Counted from the stretch's first letter, positions 17,716 to 25,727 are shown. The stretch is DNA of 64,000 bases from Roseibium sp. HPY-6 (GCF_040530035.1 NZ_JBEWCD010000002.1:1736001-1800000); one strand, 5' to 3'. A program made the numbers and translations. Notes: generated by a model not told the origin, from the letters alone.

Positions 17716-18966
17716 ATGACGCCCCGCAGAACAGTCCTGAAATCCGCGACGGCCCTTGTCGCGCTTTCGTTATTGTCGCCAACGATCGCTTGGGCAGATG
17801 ATCACAAGCACGTTGTGGCAACCTTCTCCGTTCTGGGTGATATGGTCGAACGGATCGGTGGCGAGCATATCGAATTGACCACTCTTGTTGGTCCCGACGG
17901 GGACGCTCATGTCTACCAGCCAACACCGCAGGATGCGCGTGCGGTCAGTGAAGCGGATGTGCTGATTGTCAACGGCCTGGAATTTGAAGGCTGGCTGGAA
18001 CGTCTTTCCGAGGCTGCCGATTTCAAGGGCACGCTTGTCGTCGCCACAACCGGCGTGGATGCGATCCCGTTTGGCGAGCATGATGACCATGACGACCATG
18101 GAGATGAGCATGCGGAAGCAGAGCATGAACATGACCATGAAAAGCACGCCGAGGCCGGTCACGATCACGATGATCATGACCATGAAAAACACGCTGAAGC
18201 GGGCCACGACGACCATGACCACGACAAGCATGAAGAACATGCCGAAGCGGAGCACGATCACGACCATGAAAAGCACGCCGAGGCTGGGCATGATCATGAC
18301 GATCACGACCACGAAAAGCATGCTGAAGCTGGCCATGACGACCATGATCATGACAAGCATGAGGAACATGCTGGACATGATGACCACGATGATCATGAAG
18401 AGCACGCCGGACATGGCCACGAAGGTCACAATCACGGGGCCTTTGATCCTCACGCCTGGCAAAGCCTCGACAACGCTGTAATTTACGTCGACAACATCAC
18501 CGCGGCTCTCGCCAAAGCAGATCCTGCACACGCCGGTGTCTTCTATGAAAACCGCGAAGCCTATGTCGCGGAGATCAAAGCCCTCGAGGCTGAAATCGAC
18601 GCCATGATCGGTGCGCTTCCGGAAGACCGCCGCACCGTTGTCACGTCGCACGATGCATTCGGATATTTCGCGGACCACTACGGGTTGACCTTCGAAGCTC
18701 CACAGGGCCTGAGCACTGAAAGCGAACCATCAGCCGCCGATGTCGCCAAGCTGATCACGCAAATCCGTGAAGATGGTATCTCGGCGGTCTTCGTGGAATC
18801 GATCACGGATAATCGCTTGCTCGAGCAGATTGCGAACGAGACGGAAGCAACAATCGGCGGAACGCTCTACTCGGATGCGCTCTCCGGTTCGGATGGTCCG
18901 GCAGGCACATATCTCGATATGATGCACCACAATGCCAAGACCCTCTCGGAAGCGCTTGGGTCCTAA
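17716..18966 (+). CDS. znuA: Zinc-binding periplasmic protein ZnuA with expanded His-rich loop
   Basis: A 416-residue cluster A-I metal-binding protein. The signal peptide is about 30 residues, ending TIAWADD. Metal ligands are seen in DAHVYQPTP, in the DPHAWQSLDNA that follows the loop, and in VTSHDAFGYFADHYG. Residues of about 120-240 form a very long Asp/Glu/His loop built on two 43-residue repeats, far longer than the usual ZnuA loop, probably a zinc buffer or collecting arm. AAAGGAA precedes ATG 17716. It completes the zur-znuCBA operon. Confidence 0.92.
   Translation: MTPRRTVLKSATALVALSLLSPTIAWADDHKHVVATFSVLGDMVERIGGEHIELTTLVGPDGDAHVYQPTPQDARAVSEADVLIVNGLEFEGWLERLSEAADFKGTLVVATTGVDAIPFGEHDDHDDHGDEHAEAEHEHDHEKHAEAGHDHDDHDHEKHAEAGHDDHDHDKHEEHAEAEHDHDHEKHAEAGHDHDDHDHEKHAEAGHDDHDHDKHEEHAGHDDHDDHEEHAGHGHEGHNHGAFDPHAWQSLDNAVIYVDNITAALAKADPAHAGVFYENREAYVAEIKALEAEIDAMIGALPEDRRTVVTSHDAFGYFADHYGLTFEAPQGLSTESEPSAADVAKLITQIREDGISAVFVESITDNRLLEQIANETEATIGGTLYSDALSGSDGPAGTYLDMMHHNAKTLSEALGS
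18112..18369 (+). repeat. znuA: Two 129-bp tandem repeats coding the ZnuA His-rich loop
   Basis: Units 18112-18240 and 18241-18369 encode 43 residues each that differ at only one position by my reading (Glu to Asp), while many codon third bases differ. A partial, shortened third unit follows from 18370. The pattern means an old duplication kept intact at protein level by selection, not a fresh slippage product. Confidence 0.85.
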
Positions 18967-18995
18967 GACCCCTTAAAGCCTAAACGCGGAAAGAA

Positions 18996-19037
18996 CCGGC
19001 CATCCTGCGATCCAAACAGAAAAGCAGTGATGGCCGG
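18996..19037 (+). other. Inverted repeat between znuA and the alcohol dehydrogenase
   Basis: CCGGCCATC and GATGGCCGG, 9-bp arms with a 24-base loop, lie in the 116-bp gap. There is no T-run after it, so it may only attenuate, leaving the dehydrogenase gene co-transcribed with znuA. I see no Zur box in this gap. Confidence 0.4.
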
Positions 19038-19082
19038 CTCGAACTTCCAAGCCTAACGAATTGATTCTCAGGGAGTTTCAAA

Positions 19083-20243
19083 ATGAAAACCCGTGCCGCT
19101 ATTGCCTGGGCACCGAACCAGCCGCTTGAGATCGAGGAGATCGACCTTGAGGGCCCCAAAGAGGGTGAAGTGCTGGTGCGGATTGTCACGACAAGTCTCT
19201 GCCACACCGATGTTTTTACCCTCTCGGGAGAGGATCCCGAGGGCCTCTTCCCGTGCATTCTCGGCCACGAAGGCTGCGGCATTGTGGAAGAGGTCGGCAA
19301 AGGCGTGACTTCGGTCGTCCCGGGCGACCATGTCATCCCGCTCTATATCCCCGAAGATCCCGACTGTCCCTACATCAAGTCCGGCAAGACCAATCTCTGC
19401 CAGACCATTCGCAAGACGCAGGGCGCCGGTCTGATGCCGGATGGCACGTCGCGTTTTTCCTACAAGGGCAAGCAGATCCTGCACTACATGGGTACCAGCA
19501 CCTTTAGCGAATACACGGTGCTGCCAGAGATTTCAGTGGCCAAGATCACCAAGGAAGCGCCGCTCTCCAAGGCATCTGTCATGGGATGCGCTGTTCCGAC
19601 AGGTATCGGAGCCGTGCGTAACACAGCGAAGGTTGAGCCCGGGTCGACGGTTGGTGTGTTCGGTCTCGGTGCGGTTGGCATGGCCGTCATTCAGGGAGCG
19701 GTTCTGAACGGTGCCTCGCGCATTATCGGGATCGATATCAACACCTCAAAGTTCCCGCTCGCCAAGGCGCTTGGTGCCACGGAATGCATCAACCCGAAGG
19801 ACTTTGACGGACCCATTCAGGATGTCTTGGTCGAGATGACCAACGGCGGACTGGACTACACTTTCGAAGCGGTCGGGAACGTCGAGCTGATGCGCTCCGC
19901 GCTTGAGGCGTGCCACAAAGGGTGGGGCGAGTGCACGGTAATCGGTGTTGCCGGCGCCGGCCAGGAGATTGCGACCCGGCCCTTCCAGCTCGTCACGGGC
20001 CGGGTTTGGCGCGGCACCGCCTTTGGCGGTGTTTTGGGTCGCAGCCAGTTGCCGGGAATGGTCGATGAGTGGCTGCGCGGCGACTTCAGCGTGGACCCCT
20101 ATATCACGCATCACATGAACCACGAGCAGATCAATACAGCGTTTGATCTCCTGAAAGCTGGTGAGTCAATCCGCTCAGTGATCCACTTTCAACCGAGCGA
20201 AACGTTGACGGTCAATTCGCTGCCCGGAAAGATTGTGACCTAA
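19083..20243 (+). CDS. Class III alcohol dehydrogenase-like (S-hydroxymethylglutathione dehydrogenase paralogue) with reduced structural zinc site
   Basis: A 386-residue medium-chain dehydrogenase of the FrmA/AdhC class. Catalytic zinc ligands C40 (SLCHTD), H62 (GHEGCG) and C169 (VMGCAVPTG) are present, and the NAD site is GLGAVG (194-199). The structural zinc lobe reads [16 protein letters not shown] (91-106), where the family has four cysteines (ECxxCxxC...C). Here D92 and I98 replace two of them, leaving only C95 and C106. Structural zinc is therefore probably not bound. About 15 extra residues extend the C-terminus. It follows znuA in the same direction, suggesting a version made during zinc shortage. 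Confidence 0.85.
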   Translation: MKTRAAIAWAPNQPLEIEEIDLEGPKEGEVLVRIVTTSLCHTDVFTLSGEDPEGLFPCILGHEGCGIVEEVGKGVTSVVPGDHVIPLYIPEDPDCPYIKSGKTNLCQTIRKTQGAGLMPDGTSRFSYKGKQILHYMGTSTFSEYTVLPEISVAKITKEAPLSKASVMGCAVPTGIGAVRNTAKVEPGSTVGVFGLGAVGMAVIQGAVLNGASRIIGIDINTSKFPLAKALGATECINPKDFDGPIQDVLVEMTNGGLDYTFEAVGNVELMRSALEACHKGWGECTVIGVAGAGQEIATRPFQLVTGRVWRGTAFGGVLGRSQLPGMVDEWLRGDFSVDPYITHHMNHEQINTAFDLLKAGESIRSVIHFQPSETLTVNSLPGKIVT

Positions 20244-20283
20244 AGCAATGCCGTCCAGTTGATGGCTCATGTCGAATGAAGCA

Positions 20284-20310
20284 GCGGGCTGAAGGTAGTC
20301 TTCAGCCCGC
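20284..20310 (+). terminator. Terminator after the alcohol dehydrogenase
   Basis: GCGGGCTGAAG-GTAGT-CTTCAGCCCGC is a perfect 11-bp stem, 40 bases after the stop codon, with a short T-run (CGCTTT). It probably ends the zur-znu-adh transcript and may serve the converging minus-strand operon as well. Confidence 0.7.
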
Positions 20311-20445
20311 CGCTTTAGCCGCTGCAATCGATTTGGTACACCACTTCCCGGCATCCGTTCCCCAGATTCTACCCAGATCGACCGCACAAAACTGCCAGCG
20401 TATTTCTGCGACCGCGAAACGGCCTGCAGTGCGAAGGGGCGATAT

Positions 20446-20715
20446 CTAAACGCCCGCTGCCTTGGCCACGTCCGCTTTGGTCACTTCCGACAAGGTTGTG
20501 TGTACCCGAAACTTCACGATCGGCTTGTCAGGTTCGAGCACGCCAATCACTGTTTCGATGTCTGGGCACCCGGCGTCCCGGCAAGCCAATTCGGCAACGG
20601 TGATGGGCGTATCTTCCGGCAGGCCCATCAGTTCGCGGGTCCAGGCCTTGATTTCAGAAGACTTTGCCTTCAGCCGGTTGACTTTCGGTGCGAGCGGATT
20701 GTTGAACCTGGTCAT
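20446..20715 (-). CDS. Small protein linked to CobW (89 aa), unknown
   Basis: An 89-residue basic protein starting MTRFNNPLAPKVNRLKAKS. The start overlaps the stop of the CobW gene upstream (ATGA, 20712-20715). It contains ELACRDAGCPDIETVIGVL (about 42-60) with a CxxxxC pair, and I recall similar small proteins beside CobW genes in rhizobia, sometimes labelled nitrate reductase without reason. The tight coupling to a zinc-type CobW suggests a client or partner of that chaperone; function unknown. Confidence 0.7.
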   Translation of the reverse strand: MTRFNNPLAPKVNRLKAKSSEIKAWTRELMGLPEDTPITVAELACRDAGCPDIETVIGVLEPDKPIVKFRVHTTLSEVTKADVAKAAGV

Positions 20716-21701
20716 TCCGCTGCGATTCCTTCGTGAATGACGCACTCCGTGAAGCCGGCTTCGATCTTGTCGCGCGGAAGATTGCGACCGATGAACACGA
20801 GCCTTGTTGTCCGCTTCTCGCCAGCTTTCCAGGGCCTTTGATGGTCGCCTTCCAGCAGCATGTGAACCCCTTGCATCACGAAACGATCGTCATCGTCCGC
20901 AAATGCGATGATCCCCTTCATCCGCAGCATGTCGGGGCCGAACTCCTGTGCGATCATCTGCATCCAGGGAAAGAACCTTTGGGGGTCGAGCGGTGCATCG
21001 CTTAGAAGCGAAAAGCTCGTGACATGGTCGTCGTGATCGTGGTCATGGAAATGCTCCAGGAAATGCGGCTCGATCTCCAGCACCCGGTCCAGATCAAAGG
21101 CGTTGCGCCCAAGGACTTTGTCGAGGTCAATCTGACAACGTTCGCTGTAGTGGATTTGAGTTGTTGGATTGATCCTGCGGATCCGCTTTTCAACCTCGGC
21201 ACGTTCCTGTTCGCTGACAAGATCGATCTTGTTCAGGAGGACAATGTCGGCGAAGGCCAGCTGTTCCTGGGCTTCATGGGCCTTGTCTATCTCTTCAAGC
21301 AGGTGCTTGGCATCCACAACGGTCACGATCGCATCAAGCTTGGTCTTCGATTGAACGTCCTCGTCGACGAAGAATGTCTGGGCAACCGGGGCCGGGTCTG
21401 CAAGTCCGGTTGTTTCGATCAGGATTGCGTCGAAGTGATTTCGCCGTTTCATAAGGCCTTCGATGATCCGGATGAGGTCGCCGCGCACGGTGCAGCAAAT
21501 ACATCCATTGTTCATTTCAAAGACTTCTTCGTCCGCGTCGACGACAAGATCGTTGTCGATGCCGACGTCACCGAATTCATTGACGATAACCGCATATTTT
21601 TTGCCGTGATTTTCCGAGAGGATGCGGTTCAGCAATGTGGTTTTTCCTGCGCCCAGGTAACCGGTAAGCACAGTGACGGGCGTCCTTTGCATATCATTCA
21701 T
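20712..21701 (-). CDS. CobW/COG0523 GTPase, putative zinc metallochaperone (first)
   Basis: A 329-residue G3E-family GTPase: Walker A GYLGAGKT (14-21), the metal-binding CICC motif (67-70), ETTGLADP, and NKID (157-160). A His/Asp stretch, HFLEHFHDHDHDDH (213-226), joins the GTPase and CobW_C domains and should bind zinc. Family members deliver metals to client enzymes using GTP. It overlaps the second CobW gene upstream and the small protein downstream, and lies in a zinc locus, so zinc is the likely metal. Confidence 0.88.
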   Translation of the reverse strand: MNDMQRTPVTVLTGYLGAGKTTLLNRILSENHGKKYAVIVNEFGDVGIDNDLVVDADEEVFEMNNGCICCTVRGDLIRIIEGLMKRRNHFDAILIETTGLADPAPVAQTFFVDEDVQSKTKLDAIVTVVDAKHLLEEIDKAHEAQEQLAFADIVLLNKIDLVSEQERAEVEKRIRRINPTTQIHYSERCQIDLDKVLGRNAFDLDRVLEIEPHFLEHFHDHDHDDHVTSFSLLSDAPLDPQRFFPWMQMIAQEFGPDMLRMKGIIAFADDDDRFVMQGVHMLLEGDHQRPWKAGEKRTTRLVFIGRNLPRDKIEAGFTECVIHEGIAAE

Positions 21702-22876
21702 TGTGACCTCCGAGAGAGACTGGTGATGTTGGAGAAAGTTCGGGAAAATGAAGCGAGCAGAGCGTCGCCCGCATTTCTGAGTGACTTTGCAAGTGAGAAA
21801 GAACGGGCGTTGATGACGGCCGTAAAGAGTTCGCGGACGGGTTCCGGGTCGACCCCGTCCGTGATGAACACAAGCCGCGTGCGATGATCCTGGTCAGGCC
21901 AGGCGGGCAGGCGAACCGGATCTGAAACAGTGTGCTGGACCGCATGGACGATCAGCGGTTCTTCCGGCGTGTTCTCGGTTGCAACGATCCCCTTGACGCG
22001 CAGCAGCCTTTGTCCGGCCGAATTCTGCAGGAGACCGAGGAACTGACGGAACCTTTTTTCAGGCAGCGGCGTGTCGCTCACGATGCTGAATGTCCGTATA
22101 CCGGAGCCATGCCTGAGGAGGGTGTTTTCCTCGTCTGCTCGAGTGCCATGCCCGGCTTCCAATGCCAATGCGGCTTCCAGAGCGAGCCAACCGGCGACAT
22201 CTTCTCCGCGGTCAACAGCAGCGTATGGACGCGGTGAAAACAGCGTTGTCAGATCAACAGACCGACGATCGATGATGTCCGCGCCGGCGTTCAGTTCGCG
22301 CAATTCACGCATCAGCGCGCTGCACTCCGTAGCGGTTTCGCGGCCGTCTGCCAGATCCATTTTCGTAAGCACGATCCGATCCGCGAAGGCGATTTGTTTA
22401 AGCGCCTCGAAATGGTTCTCGACGGAAACGGCCCCGGTACTGCTGTCGAAAAGCGTCACAACCCCGGCCAGATAGAATTCGGGAACGGCGGCGTCGTCAG
22501 ACCGTTGGCTGGCAACGTCACTGCTTGTGGAAAGCGCATTGACGAGCGAGGCCGGATCTCCAAGTCCGCTCATTTCCACGATTACGCGCGAGAAAACACC
22601 CGTCAGCCCCTGAAGCGACGCGTCGCGCAGATCCTCAAGCGTCTTGCGGATGTCCGTTGTGTCTGAACAGCAAAGGCATCCTGTCGATACCTTTTTGATC
22701 GCGGTTTCTCCCCGTCGAACCAGCAGGTGATCGACCGGAACATCGCCGAATTCGTTGATGATAACGGCTGTATCCTGGACGGCGGGATTGTTTAGAAACG
22801 CGTTCAGCAGCGTTGACTTGCCGGAGCCGAGAAAACCACTCAGCAGGAATACAGGTATGCGTTCTGGAATGGTCAT
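21698..22876 (-). CDS. CobW/COG0523 GTPase, putative zinc metallochaperone (second)
   Basis: A second G3E GTPase, about 392 residues from ATG 22876. Walker A is GFLGSGKST near residue 12; GCLCC gives the CxCC metal motif; TKMDLAD the guanine-specificity motif. It lacks the His stretch of its neighbour and has a longer C-terminal domain, so the two are distinct paralogues rather than copies. The ribosome site is weak and ATG 22927 is an alternative start. It overlaps the next gene by four bases (21698-21701). Confidence 0.85.
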   Translation of the reverse strand: MTIPERIPVFLLSGFLGSGKSTLLNAFLNNPAVQDTAVIINEFGDVPVDHLLVRRGETAIKKVSTGCLCCSDTTDIRKTLEDLRDASLQGLTGVFSRVIVEMSGLGDPASLVNALSTSSDVASQRSDDAAVPEFYLAGVVTLFDSSTGAVSVENHFEALKQIAFADRIVLTKMDLADGRETATECSALMRELRELNAGADIIDRRSVDLTTLFSPRPYAAVDRGEDVAGWLALEAALALEAGHGTRADEENTLLRHGSGIRTFSIVSDTPLPEKRFRQFLGLLQNSAGQRLLRVKGIVATENTPEEPLIVHAVQHTVSDPVRLPAWPDQDHRTRLVFITDGVDPEPVRELFTAVINARSFSLAKSLRNAGDALLASFSRTFSNITSLSRRSQ

Positions 22877-22935
22877 GCGTGTCTGGTCACTTGATCTTGT
22901 TTGCCTCGGGGGCGTTCGATGTTTCATGGCGTGTT

Positions 22936-23382
22936 TCAAACACAGCGCGACGAATGGTGTCCGGTGATGAGCCAACGCCCATTAAATTCTTCGAAAGTGA
23001 ACAGGAACCGGGCAGGTACGGTTTCCACTCCAGCGGCTCTCTGGAAAGAGAACGTATAGATGCCGCCGATCGTGACCGTGCAGCGATCCCTATCAATCCG
23101 GCAGTCTTCATGGTCGACGGCACAGGTGGCACGCCCGTTGGACAGAAAAAACTCAAAGTAACTGCGGCGGCCGTCCTCGGTAACGGCGATCTCGTTGGTC
23201 AACGTGGGGACAAGAATAGCGTCTTTGGCATAAAGGTTCAGGATCTCTTCGATCCGTCCCGATGCCACGGCTTCAGTCCATTTCTGTAATATTGAGCGGG
23301 CCTTCCCGAAATGGGTTAGGTCGCCTTCCACTGTTTGCTCGAGCAGGTTTTGTTCCAACTTTTGCTCCCGGATACATTCCAT
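22936..23382 (-). CDS. NTF2/SnoaL-like protein, unknown
   Basis: About 148 residues with the cone-shaped NTF2/DUF4440-like pattern: ILQKWTEAVASGRIEEILNLYAKDAILVPT in the first half and RFLFTFEEFNGRWLITGHHSS at the end. Some relatives resemble the CaMKII association domain. No catalytic function can be assigned. It heads the minus-strand CobW operon, opposite folE, with a Zur-like box in the shared promoter. The start is uncertain: ATG 23382 or an in-frame TTG at 23397, neither with a strong ribosome site. Confidence 0.75.
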   Translation of the reverse strand: MECIREQKLEQNLLEQTVEGDLTHFGKARSILQKWTEAVASGRIEEILNLYAKDAILVPTLTNEIAVTEDGRRSYFEFFLSNGRATCAVDHEDCRIDRDRCTVTIGGIYTFSFQRAAGVETVPARFLFTFEEFNGRWLITGHHSSRCV

Positions 23383-23479
23383 GCGCGGGTCCGCCAAGGA
23401 TCAGCAATCGCTCGAAACCCGGCTTGGCCTCACTTCTGCCGCCTTATGGCTTTTGAACCCATTTCCAACTTGATTTGTA

Positions 23480-23495
23480 ACGTTATATCGTATCA
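23480..23495. promoter_or_regulatory. Zur-like operator (box 3), divergent CobW/folE promoter region
   Basis: ACGTTATATCGTATCA matches the zur-promoter box at 13 of 16 positions and is partly palindromic (GTAACGTTA-TATCGTATC, 23477-23494). It lies 98 bp before the NTF2-like gene and 184 bp before folE, so it could control both directions. It is the weakest of the three boxes. Confidence 0.5.
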
Positions 23496-23678
23496 TGTCC
23501 AAATCAAGGAAGTGCAGATTGGGTTTTCCCATGTGAAAGAAGGGTTTTCGATCCCTTAAGGGGATTATCGCGTCAGTTAACCAGCCAGAAAGACTGGAAA
23601 GCGTGGCAACGCAGAGTCCAGTGCCAGCTAAGACGTTGCATCTCAGCCCGAAAATCAACAACAGAGGTTTTGAACATA

Positions 23679-24317
23679 ATGACTTACGCTGCGAGTGTTG
23701 CGGCCATGGAAGAGTATCGCAAAGAGCACGGGTTGCGCCCTTCGCGCGAAGATGCTGAGGCAGCCGTGCGCGTCTTGTTGGAATGGAGCGGTGATGATCC
23801 GGATCGCGAAGGGTTGGTGGACACGCCCGCGCGCGTCGTGCGGGCATACGAGGAGTTTTTCGAGGGGTACAGCATCGATCCGGCTGAGCTTCTTGAACGC
23901 ACGTTCGAAGAGACGAACGATTACGATGATCTGATCGTGCTTCGGAACATGCGGATGGAATCCCACTGCGAGCATCACGTCGTTCCGATCATCGGAAAAG
24001 TACATGTCGCCTACCTTCCGGCAAACCGTGTCGTCGGCATTAGCAAGCTGGCGCGGGTGGTGGAGGTCTATGCAAAACGGCTGCAGATCCAGGAGACATT
24101 GACGTCCCAGATCGCCGACACCATTCAGCAAGTTCTTCAGCCGCGCGGTGTCGCAGTTGTCATTGAAGCCGCGCATATGTGCATGACGACCCGCGGGATC
24201 AAGAAACCGGGCGTGTCGATGCTGACCCGGAAGCTTCTCGGCGAGTTTCAATCCGATCCGGAACTTCGCAGAGACTTCCTGTCATCCATTCCGATGGCGA
24301 ACGGAGGGCTCGGATGA
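23679..24317 (+). CDS. folE: GTP cyclohydrolase I (FolE type IA)
   Basis: A 212-residue enzyme converting GTP to dihydroneopterin triphosphate, the first step of folate synthesis. Zinc ligands are present: C97 and H100 in ESHCEHH and C168 in [27 protein letters not shown] and [17 protein letters not shown] are family hallmarks. ATG 23679 follows AGAGG; an in-frame TTG lies three codons earlier. Its stop overlaps hisI by four bases. Zinc-stress loci often carry extra folE genes, so it may be a paralogue; whether another folE exists cannot be seen here. Confidence 0.9.
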   Translation: MTYAASVAAMEEYRKEHGLRPSREDAEAAVRVLLEWSGDDPDREGLVDTPARVVRAYEEFFEGYSIDPAELLERTFEETNDYDDLIVLRNMRMESHCEHHVVPIIGKVHVAYLPANRVVGISKLARVVEVYAKRLQIQETLTSQIADTIQQVLQPRGVAVVIEAAHMCMTTRGIKKPGVSMLTRKLLGEFQSDPELRRDFLSSIPMANGGLG

Positions 24318-24793
24318 TGTCCGACAAACACGTTTTTGCGAGCCGCCGCTCAGTTGAGCAAGTCGAAGAGGGCAGGCAACTGGCACCCAAATTCGATGAA
24401 AATGGTTTGCTTCCGGTCGTGACCACTGATGCTGAAACGGGTGACGTTCTGATGATGGGGGTTATGAATGAGGAAGCCCTGCTGCACACCATCAGAACGG
24501 GCGAGGCGCACTACTGGAGCCGCAGCCGCAAGTGTCTCTGGCACAAGGGGGCAACCAGCGGGCTGATCCAGAAAATTGTGGAGATGCGGATCGACGACGA
24601 TCAGGATGCGGTCTGGTTGCGTGTTGCTGTGGAAGGCGGTGCCAGTTGTCATGTCGGTTACCGCTCCTGCTTCTATCGCGCAGTGCCGACAGAAGTCGAA
24701 GGCGGTCCTATAGAGCTGAACTTCACCGAGACAGAAAAAGTCTTTGATCCGCTTGAGGTTTACGGCGACGCACCCAATCCGACCCAGCTTTAA
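24314..24793 (+). CDS. hisI: Phosphoribosyl-AMP cyclohydrolase paralogue with altered zinc site
   Basis: A 159-residue His[19 protein letters not shown] (66-83) is the substrate region and [11 protein letters not shown] (110-120) holds two zinc cysteines, C112 and C119. The third ligand normally lies in a D-C-D-x-D motif; here residues 94-98 read DDDQD, with Asp95 in place of Cys. The N-terminus is longer than usual. It is coupled to folE (ATGA) and far from other histidine genes, which is typical of zinc-regulated hisI paralogues. Confidence 0.88.
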   Translation: MMSDKHVFASRRSVEQVEEGRQLAPKFDENGLLPVVTTDAETGDVLMMGVMNEEALLHTIRTGEAHYWSRSRKCLWHKGATSGLIQKIVEMRIDDDQDAVWLRVAVEGGASCHVGYRSCFYRAVPTEVEGGPIELNFTETEKVFDPLEVYGDAPNPTQL

Positions 24794-24844
24794 TGCGCTT
24801 TAGCGGCGACTGATTGTCCGGCACTGCAAGCGTCAAAAGAGTAT

Positions 24845-24875
24845 GCAGCCGCAAGATTTGAAGCGTTGCGGCTGC
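24845..24875. terminator. Bidirectional hairpin between hisI and the His-rich gene
   Basis: GCAGCCGCAA and TTGCGGCTGC form a perfect 10-bp stem with an 11-base loop in the 100-bp gap between two convergent genes. It probably ends transcription from both sides, though T-runs are poor. Confidence 0.55.
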
Positions 24876-24894
24876 GTGCTGGTAACATTGGAGC

Positions 24895-25248
24895 TCACAC
24901 GACCTCGACAGGGCCGTGATCGTCGCAGTGCCCGTCATGCGGGTGATGCAGGCGGCCATTCACGAGATAGCAGACGTGATCGCCATGAGGTACAGCCTCG
25001 TGTCCGCACCCCGGACCATGGACATGGTCGGGATCATGGCCCAGGTCCTGTGTACCGACTGGAGCGCAGCCTCCAGGGTTGGATGCAGAAACCTCGATCA
25101 CGTGCTCTTCGACGCGACCACCTTCCTGGTGATGAAGATGACCGTCATGAAGATAGTCGACATGATCGCCGTGCCGGATGGCCGTATGGCCGCAATTGGG
25201 TCCGTGCGTGTGACTGTGGTTTGGGTCGGTGGGGCCGTTGTTGGTCAA
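24895..25248 (-). CDS. His-rich putative zinc-binding protein (117 aa, duplicated motif)
   Basis: A 117-residue soluble protein with two copies of a motif of about 30 residues: HGPNCGHTAIRHGDHVDYLH (15-34) and HGPGCGHEAVPHGDHVCYL (77-95), each followed by a LHH-rich tail. Cys and clustered His give strong metal-binding potential. There is no signal peptide. It begins with TTG 25248, AGGAG eight bases upstream, the TTGA overlapping the ArsR stop, so it is coupled to the zinc sensor. I do not know a named family; a cytoplasmic zinc store or carrier is likely. Confidence 0.75.
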   Translation of the reverse strand: MTNNGPTDPNHSHTHGPNCGHTAIRHGDHVDYLHDGHLHHQEGGRVEEHVIEVSASNPGGCAPVGTQDLGHDPDHVHGPGCGHEAVPHGDHVCYLVNGRLHHPHDGHCDDHGPVEVV

Positions 25249-25634
25249 GAGTTTTCTCCTTCTTTTGTCATGTTATGCGTGTTGTCTTCTGCGGCATGAT
25301 CGAGGATGTCGCGCAAAAGATGCACGACGTGATGATCCGCGAGCGCGTAGTAGATGTGTTTGGCGTCACGGCGCCTGGTCACCAGCCGCGCTGAATGAAG
25401 CAGTTTCAGGCGCGCGGAAACCGTTGCGACTTTCTCGCCCTCTTCTTCCGCGAGCTCGGTCACGCACCTTTCGCCATTTGCCAGCAGAAGCAGAATACGC
25501 AGCCGGGCCGTATCTCCGGCCGCACGCAGCATCATGGCCGCGCTTTCAATAGTTGCCGTCGCCGGCAAGTCGAAAGGTGCGCGCTTCTCGTGGCCGTCCG
25601 TACCGCAGCTGGGAAGATCGGTGGCTTCTGACAC
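25245..25634 (-). CDS. ArsR/SmtB-family zinc-responsive repressor
   Basis: A 129-residue winged-helix ArsR protein. The C-terminal helix has D100-x-H102-x10-H113-x2-E116, the alpha5 zinc-sensing pattern of SmtB and CzrA. An N-terminal His/Cys segment (C10, H15) and C57 are also present. It starts at GTG 25634 with a GAGAGA site inside the operator. It probably derepresses its operon, including the His-rich protein, when zinc is high, the opposite response to Zur. Confidence 0.85.
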   Translation of the reverse strand: MSEATDLPSCGTDGHEKRAPFDLPATATIESAAMMLRAAGDTARLRILLLLANGERCVTELAEEEGEKVATVSARLKLLHSARLVTRRRDAKHIYYALADHHVVHLLRDILDHAAEDNTHNMTKEGENS

Positions 25635-25636
25635 TG

Positions 25637-25672
25637 TGTCATTCTCTCATTCAATAGATCGATAGAATGACA
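25637..25672. promoter_or_regulatory. Inverted-repeat operator of the ArsR gene
   Basis: TGTCATTCT (25637-25645) and AGAATGACA (25664-25672) are perfect 9-bp inverted arms with an 18-base AT-rich spacer, immediately upstream of the ArsR start. Position and symmetry fit autoregulation by an SmtB-type dimer. Confidence 0.6.
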
Positions 25673-25727
25673 TGATTAGCGCGGCACCTCAAGCGAATTC
25701 AAACGCACGTCTTCAAGCGCAGAAAAA

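Noticed and set aside
18112..18437. Possible CRISPR-like or short tandem repeat array
   Set aside because: The repeats are contiguous, in frame and translate to a His-rich loop. There are no spacers and no cas genes.
17770..18678. 302-codon minus frame rich in Met/Val opposite znuA
   Set aside because: It is the complement of the His-rich repeats (CAT/GAT codons become ATG/ATC) and shows no independent features.
20446..20715. Naming the 89-residue protein a nitrate reductase
   Set aside because: I recall that label for similar proteins, but nothing in the sequence (no Mo, heme or Fe-S signature of that enzyme) supports it.
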